A program made the translations under genes and the position numbers. DNA of 7,173 nt, from NCBI GenBank assembly GCA_900754755.1, contig CAAEEC010000218.1, positions 1 to 7,173 on the forward strand. The letters run 5' to 3'. Source of the DNA: Clostridia bacterium. Its GTDB lineage: Bacteria > Bacillota > Clostridia > Christensenellales > Aristaeellaceae. The notes under the pieces are model-generated. The model did no database searches, was not told where the DNA came from, and saw only the letters and a program-made list of their open reading frames with translations. Numbering within the stretch: position 1 is the first letter of the stretch; every line of letters begins with the position of its first letter. Shown here in pieces: positions 1-5,477 of this stretch.

Positions 1-46
1 CGGGATTTTCAAAAAAATTTGCCTGGGCGGATTCGAAGAAAAAAGT

Positions 47-78
47 CGCGCATCCGGCGGCGGATTCGCGTTTTTTTT
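47..78 (+). terminator. Rho-independent terminator of an upstream gene, probably bidirectional
   Basis: Two 10-nt arms, 47-56 and 61-70, pair with a single mismatch around the tetraloop GCGG (57-60) and are followed directly by eight T (71-78). On the left the stem is preceded by six A (39-44) and GT, so the minus-strand transcript would also end in a hairpin followed by a T-tract. No + frame shows a convincing gene end between 1 and 46, so the gene it serves lies left of the window. It also insulates the promoter just downstream. Confidence 0.8.
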
Positions 79-89
79 CGCGCGGGGGG

Positions 90-118
90 TTCAATTTTTG
101 CCGGGTTTGTGGTATAAT
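90..118 (+). promoter_or_regulatory. Extended -10 sigma-A type promoter for the ABC importer operon
   Basis: A perfect TATAAT lies at 113-118, with TG one base upstream (110-111), giving an extended -10 element. With a 17-bp spacer, the -35 position (90-95) reads TTCAAT, only 3 of 6 matches to TTGACA, so the TG probably compensates. Transcription should begin near 125, leaving a leader of about 30 nt before the ATG at 156. That is too short for a purine riboswitch, and I see none. No clear operator palindrome lies between 79 and 155. Confidence 0.75.
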
Positions 119-155
119 GGGTACGGTTCCCAAAATCGATAAGGAGGATTCCATC

Positions 156-1253
156 ATGAAGAAACTGCTTGCGATGCTTCTTGTGCTCGCGATGGCGCTC
201 GGCGTGGCTCCGGCTTTTGCGGAGGAAGCCGAAACCTATGAGCTGGCGCTGGTGACCGACGTTGGCACGATTGACGACAAATCCTTTAACCAGGGCGCGT
301 GGGAAGGCCTGATGCAGTACGCCGAGGAAAACGGCATCTCTTATAAGTACTATCAGCCCCCGCAACAGAGCGATGAGGACTATCTGGCCACCATCAAGCT
401 GGCGGTGGACGGCGGCGCGAAGATCGTCGTCACCCCGGGGTATCTGTTTGAGGTTTCCGTGTACGAGGCGCAGTCCCTGTATCCGGACGTGCATTTCATC
501 CTGCTCGATGGCGAGCCGCACGACGCGGATTACAATTATGAAACCAAGGAAAACACCGCCCCCATCCTCTATGCCGAGCAGCAGGCGGGCTATTTGGCTG
601 GTTACGCGGCCGTCAAGGACGGTTTCACCAAGCTGGGCTTCATGGGCGGCATGCAGGTGCCGGCGGTTATCCGTTTTGGCTATGGCTTTGTGAAGGGCGC
701 GGACGACGCGGCCGCGGAAATGGGCCTGGAGGCTGGTTCTGTGACCGTCAACTATACGTACACCGGTAGCTTCGACGCGACGCCTGAGGCGCAGTCCATG
801 GCGGCAGCCTGGTACAACGACGGCGTGGAGATCATCTTTGGCTGCGGCGGCGCCGTGGGCAACAGCGTGATGGCGGCGGCGGAAGCGGCTGGCGCATACG
901 TGATCGGCGTGGATGTCGACCAGAGCGGCGAGAGCGAAACGGTGATCACCTCGGCCATGAAGGGCCTGGGCGATAGCGTGTATCAGACCATCGCGGCCTA
1001 TTATGCCGGCGAATTCCCCGGCGGCGTCACCACTGTGAAGGACGCTTCCAACAACGGCGTGCAGCTGCCCATGGAAACCAGCAAGTTCATGAACTTCACC
1101 CAGGAAGATTACGACGCCGTGTATGCCAAGCTCGCCTCGAACGAGAACGGCATCTGCGACGCCATCCCCACCAACCCCACCGAGGATAACGGCCAGCCCG
1201 CCACCGCGGCGGACATCGCCACCAGCATTGTGGCTGTGACCATTATCGAGTAA
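156..1253 (+). CDS. BMP/PnrA-family substrate-binding protein of a nucleoside-type ABC importer
   Basis: 365 residues. This is the extracytoplasmic ligand receptor of the importer; characterised relatives bind purine nucleosides, so nucleoside is the likely ligand. The ATG at 156 is chosen because AAGGAGG (141-147) sits 8 nt upstream; an in-frame ATG at 117 lies inside the -10 box and cannot be on the transcript. Residues 1-22 form a signal peptide: MKK, a hydrophobic core, then AFA before EEAE, a signal peptidase I type site. No lipobox cysteine is present, whereas most Gram-positive relatives are lipoproteins. Family landmarks are DVGTIDDKSFNQG (35-47), GGMQVPAVIRFGYGF from about 164, FGCGGAVGN from 228, GVDVDQ (251-256) and SAMK (266-269); Asp and Lys in such positions contact ligand in PnrA relatives. 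The gene is separated from the ATPase by a 218-bp hairpin-rich gap, which may let it be expressed at a higher level. Confidence 0.93.
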   Translation: MKKLLAMLLVLAMALGVAPAFAEEAETYELALVTDVGTIDDKSFNQGAWEGLMQYAEENGISYKYYQPPQQSDEDYLATIKLAVDGGAKIVVTPGYLFEVSVYEAQSLYPDVHFILLDGEPHDADYNYETKENTAPILYAEQQAGYLAGYAAVKDGFTKLGFMGGMQVPAVIRFGYGFVKGADDAAAEMGLEAGSVTVNYTYTGSFDATPEAQSMAAAWYNDGVEIIFGCGGAVGNSVMAAAEAAGAYVIGVDVDQSGESETVITSAMKGLGDSVYQTIAAYYAGEFPGGVTTVKDASNNGVQLPMETSKFMNFTQEDYDAVYAKLASNENGICDAIPTNPTEDNGQPATAADIATSIVAVTIIE

Positions 1254-1274
1254 TCCTCGCACAAGGGCGCGGCC

Positions 1275-1303
1275 AACCCCTCAGTCGGCGAACGCCGACA
1301 GCT
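1275..1303 (+). repeat. Inverted repeat resembling a dispersed Clostridia intergenic repeat
   Basis: GTCGGCG (1284-1290) and CGCCGAC (1293-1299) form a perfect 7-bp stem around AA, flanked by AACCCCTCA on the left and AGCT on the right. Read on the minus strand, this is the AGCTGTC...GACTGAGGGGTT pattern that I remember as a high-copy intergenic repeat in gut Clostridia. No T-tract follows, so it is not a terminator. The repeat-family assignment is from memory; the copy number in this genome cannot be seen here. Confidence 0.6.
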
Positions 1304-1345
1304 AGTCTTTGGGGAAATGGCACAACCGTATGAAGTAGCACTGCT

Positions 1346-1374
1346 GCGGCGGGGGAGCGCTGCTCCCTCGCCGC
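1346..1374 (+). repeat. 13-bp GC-rich hairpin between binding-protein and ATPase genes
   Basis: Arms 1346-1358 and 1362-1374 pair over 13 bp with one G-U wobble around a 3-nt loop. No T-run follows (the next bases are GTCTTGGC), so a terminator is unlikely. A stem this stable between a binding-protein gene and its transporter genes could block 3' exonucleases and stabilise the upstream message, as the malE-malF REP elements do in E. coli. It may be part of the same repeat element as the 1275-1303 hairpin. The role is inferred. Confidence 0.6.
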
Positions 1375-1394
1375 GTCTTGGCTTCAGGCTTCCA

Positions 1395-1450
1395 TTGCCG
1401 GAAGGAACACCATGCGCGTGCCCGGCAAAATACGAAGCGTTTTGCCGGAA
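1395..1450 (+). promoter_or_regulatory. Possible two-state RNA leader upstream of the ATPase gene
   Basis: Three arms are visible: A, TTGCCGG (1395-1401); B, CCGGCAAAA (1422-1430); C, TTTTGCCGG (1440-1448). B pairs perfectly with C over 9 bp (9-nt loop) or with A over 7 bp (20-nt loop), but not both. TTGCCGGAA occurs as a direct repeat at 1395-1403 and 1442-1450. Arm C ends 10 nt before the ATPase Shine-Dalgarno sequence. The pairing is directly visible; a regulatory role is inference, and decay of a repeat element is an alternative. Confidence 0.35.
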
Positions 1451-1458
1451 AAAGATTC

Positions 1459-1465
1459 GGGAGGG
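1459..1465 (+). promoter_or_regulatory. Ribosome binding site that places the ATPase start at TTG 1472
   Basis: GGGAGGG at 1459-1465 directly abuts an ATG at 1466, too close for normal initiation there, but lies 6 nt before the in-frame TTG at 1472. A further in-frame ATG at 1412 has a weaker AAGGA (1402-1406) 5 nt upstream. Confidence 0.55.
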
Positions 1466-1471
1466 ATGGCC

Positions 1472-2995
1472 TTGGCGTATGTCATTGAAATGCAGGATAT
1501 CGTGAAGGAATTCGTCGGCATCCGCGCAAACGACCATGTTACCCTTCAACTGGAAAAGGGAGAAATCCACGCGCTGCTCGGCGAAAACGGCGCAGGGAAA
1601 TCCACGCTGATGAGCGTGCTCTTCGGCCTGTATCCGCCAGACGGCGGTGTGATCCGCAAGAACGGACAGATTGTAAAAATCAACAACCCCAACGACGCGA
1701 ACGCCTTGGGCATCGGCATGGTGCATCAGCATTTCAAGCTCGTGCACAACTTTACCGTGCTAGAAAACGTGATTCTGGGCGTAGAAGACACCCGGCGTGG
1801 CGTGCTCAAGATGGATAAGGCGCGCGAGAAAGTGATGACGCTTTCCCGGCAATATGGCCTGATGGTCGATCCGGACGCGCGCATTGAGGACATTACGGTG
1901 GGTATGCAGCAGCGCGTGGAGATTTTGAAAATGCTCTATCGCGACAATGAAATCCTCATCTTCGACGAGCCCACCGCTGTGCTCACGCCGCAGGAAATCG
2001 GCGAATTGATGAAGATCATGAAGGGCCTCGCCGCCGAGGGCAAGAGCCTGATCTTCATCACCCACAAGCTCAACGAAATCAAGGAGGTTGCCGATCGCTG
2101 CACGGTTTTGCGCAAGGGCCGTTGCATCGGCACCGTGGATGTAAAGACCACCAGCAAGGAAACCCTTTCCGAAATGATGGTGGGACATAAAGTGAATTTC
2201 ATCGTAGAAAAAGCGCCCGCGCGGCCAGGCGAAGTGGCGCTGGAAGTGCGCGGGTTGTGCGTGAAGGGGCCGCACGGCAAAAACGCGGTGAACGATGTGA
2301 GCTTTGCCGTGCGCAGCGGCGAGATCGTGTGCATCGCGGGTGTGGATGGCAACGGCCAGAGCGAACTGGCGGGCGCGATCACTGGGCTTGCGCCCATCGC
2401 CTCGGGCACGGTATCCATCGCCGGCCGCGATGTGACGCATGCTTCCATCCGCGCGCGCAACGATGGCGGGCTTTCGCACATTCCCGAAGACCGGCACCGA
2501 GACGGTTTGGTGCTCGATTACAACCTGGCCGAAAACTTGGCGCTCAAAAATTACCACCAACCGCCCATCCAGCGGCACGGCTTTTTGCAATACGCGCGCA
2601 TGTACGAACAGGCGGACGGGCTGATCGCCCAGTTCGATATCCGCTCGGCGCGCGGCGCGTACACGGTGGCGCGCACCATGTCCGGCGGCAACCAGCAAAA
2701 GGCGATCGTCGCGCGCGAGCTAAACATGCGTCCGCGCGTGCTGGTGGCTGTGCAGCCCACGCGCGGCTTGGACGTGGGCGCGATCGAGTACATCCACCGG
2801 CAACTCATCGCCCAGCGGGATGCGGGCGCGGCGGTGCTGCTCATTTCGCTGGAACTGGACGAAGTGATGAATGTGCCCGACCGAATTCTGGCGATTTATG
2901 AGGGCCAGATCGTGGCGGAACTGGATCCCGCGGCGACTACGGTGCAGGAATTGGGTCTGTACATGGCCGGTTCGAAGAGGGAGGATGGCAAATGA
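1472..2995 (+). CDS. Double-domain ABC ATPase of the BMP-type nucleoside importer
   Basis: 507 residues from TTG 1472, close to the roughly 510 of the Bacillus homologue NupO/YufO. It sits at the inner membrane face and powers transport through the two permeases. Domain 1 is canonical: Walker A GENGAGKST (37-45), Q-loop VHQHF near 85, family-type signature VGMQQR near 145, Walker B ILIFDEP near 162, H-loop FITHKL near 197. Domain 2 is degenerate in the family's usual way: GVDGNGQSEL near 290 has Gln in place of the Walker A Lys, the signature is MSGGNQQK near 404, QPTRGLDVGA follows near 428, and the switch histidine is missing in LISLELDEV. Start choice is uncertain: ATG 1466 adds MA, ATG 1412 adds 20 residues and reads through the leader hairpin. 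Homology as I remember it begins at YVIEM, favouring 1466 or 1472. The stop overlaps the next ATG (ATGA), implying translational coupling. Confidence 0.93.
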   Translation: MAYVIEMQDIVKEFVGIRANDHVTLQLEKGEIHALLGENGAGKSTLMSVLFGLYPPDGGVIRKNGQIVKINNPNDANALGIGMVHQHFKLVHNFTVLENVILGVEDTRRGVLKMDKAREKVMTLSRQYGLMVDPDARIEDITVGMQQRVEILKMLYRDNEILIFDEPTAVLTPQEIGELMKIMKGLAAEGKSLIFITHKLNEIKEVADRCTVLRKGRCIGTVDVKTTSKETLSEMMVGHKVNFIVEKAPARPGEVALEVRGLCVKGPHGKNAVNDVSFAVRSGEIVCIAGVDGNGQSELAGAITGLAPIASGTVSIAGRDVTHASIRARNDGGLSHIPEDRHRDGLVLDYNLAENLALKNYHQPPIQRHGFLQYARMYEQADGLIAQFDIRSARGAYTVARTMSGGNQQKAIVARELNMRPRVLVAVQPTRGLDVGAIEYIHRQLIAQRDAGAAVLLISLELDEVMNVPDRILAIYEGQIVAELDPAATTVQELGLYMAGSKREDGK

Positions 2996-4131
2996 AGAAA
3001 AAGTTCTCCGGCTTTCTCGTCAGCCCGGGCGCGATGAGCGCGTATGCTTCCGTGATGGCCATCCTGGTGGGGCTGCTGTTTGGCTTCCTTATTCTGCTCG
3101 TCAGCAATCCCGCGCAGGCCGTGCGCGGGCTGGGCACGATCCTCATGGGCGGCTTGGGCGATAGCTGGCGCGGCGTGGGGCAGGTGCTCTATTACGCTAC
3201 GCCCATCATTATGACGGGCCTTTCCGTGGGCTTCGCCTTCAAAACCGGCTTGTTTAACATCGGCGCGCCGGGTCAATTGATGGTGGGCGGCTTTGTGGCC
3301 GTGTATGTGGGCGTAAATTGGACGTTTCTGCCCGGCGCCGCGCACTGGATCGTGGGCATCCTGATGGCCATGCTCGCGGGCGGATTGTGGGGGCTGGTGC
3401 CCGGCTTGTTCAAGGCGCTGTTCAACGTGCACGAGGTCATTTCCTCCATCATGATGAATTACATTGGCATGTATGGCGTGAATTTGCTGATCGAGCGCAC
3501 GGTGTACGACCAACTGAAAAATCAGACGGTAAGCGTGGCCGGCACCGCTGTGATTCCCAAGGGCGGCCTGGACCAGATTTTTGTGAACTATGCCGGCGAT
3601 TACGCGGACGCTTCCACCGTGAACATCGGCATCTTCATCGCGATCCTGATGGCCATTGTCATCTTCATGCTGCTCTATAAAACCCAATTTGGCTTTGAAC
3701 TGCGCGCGTGCGGGCTCAACCGCCACGCCAGCCGCTATGCGGGCATCAATGAAAAGCGCACCATCGCGCTGTCCATGGTCATCGCGGGCACGCTGGCAGG
3801 CTGCGCGGGCGCGCTGATGTATTTGGCGCCCGCCAGCGGGCTGCACATGCGCGTGGAGGAGATCCTTTCGCCCGAGGGCTTTAATGGCATTCCCGTGGCG
3901 CTGCTGGGCCTCTCCAATCCCATCGGCGTGGTGTTCGCGGGCCTGTTCATCGCGCATATCGAGCAGGGCGGTTTCTATTTGCAGCGGCTGGAATATATGC
4001 CCGAGGTGATCGACATCATCATCGCCGCGATCATCTATTTCAGCGCGTTCTCGCTCTTGTTCAAGCGGTTGCTGAGCAAGTGGCTGCTCGCGCGGCAATC
4101 GCGCAGGGAGGAAGGGGGCGAACCGAAATGA
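2992..4131 (+). CDS. ABC importer permease 1 (NupP/YufP-like, BPD_transp_2 family)
   Basis: 379 residues. It forms one half of the membrane channel, paired with the next gene's product. The ATG at 2992 overlaps the ATPase stop by 4 nt and has GGGAGG at 2979-2984, 7 nt upstream. About nine hydrophobic segments are visible, starting with residues 18-38 and 64-83. Family landmarks are GLFNIGAPGQ (86-95), the cytoplasmic coupling-helix region FNVHEVISS (144-152), and the charged loop RACGLNRHASRYAG from 238. The loop after the coupling helix (roughly 168-205, rich in D, N and T) should lie outside. The C-terminus is basic (KRLLSKW, then RQSRREE), consistent with a cytoplasmic end. No insertion is seen where permease 2 has one. 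It is not itself diagnostic of substrate; the nucleoside assignment comes from the operon type. Confidence 0.92.
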   Translation: MKKKFSGFLVSPGAMSAYASVMAILVGLLFGFLILLVSNPAQAVRGLGTILMGGLGDSWRGVGQVLYYATPIIMTGLSVGFAFKTGLFNIGAPGQLMVGGFVAVYVGVNWTFLPGAAHWIVGILMAMLAGGLWGLVPGLFKALFNVHEVISSIMMNYIGMYGVNLLIERTVYDQLKNQTVSVAGTAVIPKGGLDQIFVNYAGDYADASTVNIGIFIAILMAIVIFMLLYKTQFGFELRACGLNRHASRYAGINEKRTIALSMVIAGTLAGCAGALMYLAPASGLHMRVEEILSPEGFNGIPVALLGLSNPIGVVFAGLFIAHIEQGGFYLQRLEYMPEVIDIIIAAIIYFSAFSLLFKRLLSKWLLARQSRREEGGEPK

Positions 4132-5393
4132 GCAACGCCATGGATGTGGTGTATTTCGTGTTCCGGCAAATGATGTTTTTCTCCATCCCGCTGCTCATCG
4201 TGGCGCTGGGCGGCATGTTTTCCGAGCGCAGCGGCGTGGTGAACATCGCGCTGGAAGGCATCATGGTGATGGGCGCGTTTGCTGCGATTTTCTTCATCAA
4301 CCGGATCCAACAGATGGGCTTTTACACCGAGCATCTCAACCAACTGGGCGAGTTGGGCGCGTGCGCTTCTTCGTTGATTTCGCAGATGGGCCGCGTAAGC
4401 GCGCTCACGCAGGAACACATCGACACGGCGCGCGCCACGCTGGATTCGTTCCTTGCTTCGCCGCACGCCTACGCGCTGAGCAATGCGGAGGAATTGATTG
4501 CGCAGCTAGAAGCTGTGGTGGGCAGCCTGGCCGTGGATGGCCGCGCGGATGTGGACGCGCTGCGCGCCATTCAGTCGCTGGCCAGCACGCAGGCCAGCGT
4601 GCAGATGAACGCCTGGGGCCAGTGGATCCTGCTGGCCGCGATCGGCGTGGCGGGACTCACGGGCGTGGTGTTTTCGCTGCTGCACGCCTACGCGGCCATC
4701 AACATGCGCGCTGACCAGACGATTTCCGGCACCGCGCTCAACCTCATCGCCCCTGCCGCCGCCATCTATATGGCGCGCACGCTGCAGGACAACGGCGTGC
4801 AGCAGGTGAATTTCAGCAACGTGTTCCGCCTGCGCGAAGTGCCCGTGCTGGGGAATATTCCCGTGCTGGGCGACCTGCTCTTTAAGGAGGCCTATATTAC
4901 CACGTATCTGGGGCTGATCATTTTGGCCGTCAGCGCGTTTTTGCTGTATAAAACCCGCTTTGGCCTGCGCCTGCGCGCGTGCGGCGAGCATCCCCAGGCG
5001 GCGGACAGCGTGGGCGTGAACGTCTACAAAATCCGCTATGCGGGCGTGATGCTTTCCGGCCTGTTCGCGGGCATCGGCGGGCTGGTGTTCGTGATCCCCA
5101 CTTCCACCAATTTCAACGCCACCGTTTCCGGCTACGGCTTCCTGGCCGTGGCGGTGATGATCTTCGGCCAGTGGCGGCCGCTGCGCATTCTGCTGGCGGC
5201 GCTGTTCTTCGGCCTGATGAAGACCATTTCAGCCTCCTATTCGGGCATCCCCGGCCTGCAGAACCTGGGCATTCCTTCGAACGTGTATAAGATGATCCCA
5301 TATATCGCCACGCTCGTGGTGCTGGCTTTCACCAGCCGCCGCTCCCAGGCGCCCCGCGCCAGCGGCGTGCCGTATGACCAGGGCAGCCGGTAA
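4128..5393 (+). CDS. ABC importer permease 2 (NupQ/YufQ-like) with an extra outer-face helical insertion
   Basis: 421 residues, against about 320 for typical YufQ proteins as I recall them. The ATG at 4128 is chosen over an upstream in-frame GTG (4080) because it overlaps the permease 1 stop as ATGA and has AAGGGGG at 4112-4118. Family landmarks are FSERSGVVNIALEG (31-44), the coupling region HAYAAINMRADQT (186-198), RLRACGEHPQAADSVG around 281-295, and the ending APRASGVPYDQGSR. Residues about 59-162 (nt 4302-4613) are extra: mostly hydrophilic and alanine-rich, with likely helices, between TM2 and TM3. Counting back from the cytoplasmic coupling region, this segment falls on the outer face, where the binding protein docks. 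The reading frame is unbroken and its base composition matches the flanks, so it is not a recent foreign insert or sequencing artefact. Its function is unknown. The stop is 8 nt before the operon terminator. Confidence 0.92.
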   Translation: MSNAMDVVYFVFRQMMFFSIPLLIVALGGMFSERSGVVNIALEGIMVMGAFAAIFFINRIQQMGFYTEHLNQLGELGACASSLISQMGRVSALTQEHIDTARATLDSFLASPHAYALSNAEELIAQLEAVVGSLAVDGRADVDALRAIQSLASTQASVQMNAWGQWILLAAIGVAGLTGVVFSLLHAYAAINMRADQTISGTALNLIAPAAAIYMARTLQDNGVQQVNFSNVFRLREVPVLGNIPVLGDLLFKEAYITTYLGLIILAVSAFLLYKTRFGLRLRACGEHPQAADSVGVNVYKIRYAGVMLSGLFAGIGGLVFVIPTSTNFNATVSGYGFLAVAVMIFGQWRPLRILLAALFFGLMKTISASYSGIPGLQNLGIPSNVYKMIPYIATLVVLAFTSRRSQAPRASGVPYDQGSR

Positions 5394-5401
5394 GACTTTG
5401 G

Positions 5402-5442
5402 GCGCCGCAAAGGATCCATCCCTTTGCGGCGCGGCTTTTCTT
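5402..5442 (+). terminator. Rho-independent terminator closing the importer operon
   Basis: Arms 5402-5413 and 5421-5432 form a perfect 12-bp GC-rich stem with a 7-nt loop (5414-5420), followed by GGC and then TTTTCTT (5436-5442). It starts 8 nt after the permease 2 stop and lies 35 nt before the next start codon, so it separates the importer from the glycosidase-like gene unless read-through occurs. Confidence 0.88.
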
Positions 5443-5477
5443 GGCCTCCGAGAGCTTTAATAAGGGAGGAATTTTCC

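Noticed and set aside
117..155. Upstream in-frame ATG giving a 13-residue longer binding protein
   Set aside because: The ATG overlaps the TATAAT box, and the AAGGAGG and signal peptide both point to the ATG at 156.
9..1262. A 417-codon open frame on the minus strand across the binding-protein gene
   Set aside because: It mirrors a clear BMP-family gene, is rich in H, R, G and A as antisense frames of GC-rich genes are, has no recognisable domain, and would cross the terminator and promoter.
1346..1374. The 13-bp hairpin as an intra-operon terminator
   Set aside because: It is not followed by a T-tract, so strong intrinsic termination is unlikely.
1317..1505. A 62-codon + strand open frame in the gap before the ATPase
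   Set aside because: It has no ribosome binding site, runs through the hairpins and into the ATPase in another frame, and translates repeat-like sequence.
2337..2870. Missing Walker A lysine and switch histidine in the second ATPase domain
   Set aside because: This asymmetry is normal for double-domain ATPases of the nucleoside and sugar importer families, so it is not a sign of gene decay.
1760..4098. Long minus-strand open frames (1760-2698 and 2896-4098) opposite the ATPase and permease genes
   Set aside because: They show the same low-complexity H/R/A-rich translation and sit opposite genes with full family motifs; these are codon-bias shadows.
4080..4127. GTG start 16 codons upstream for permease 2
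   Set aside because: It would overlap permease 1 by 52 nt, while ATG 4128 has the ATGA coupling and a proper ribosome binding site.
5456..5461. TTTAAT as a -10 box for the last gene
   Set aside because: No -35 box is at the right distance, and transcription would begin within or just after the ribosome binding site.
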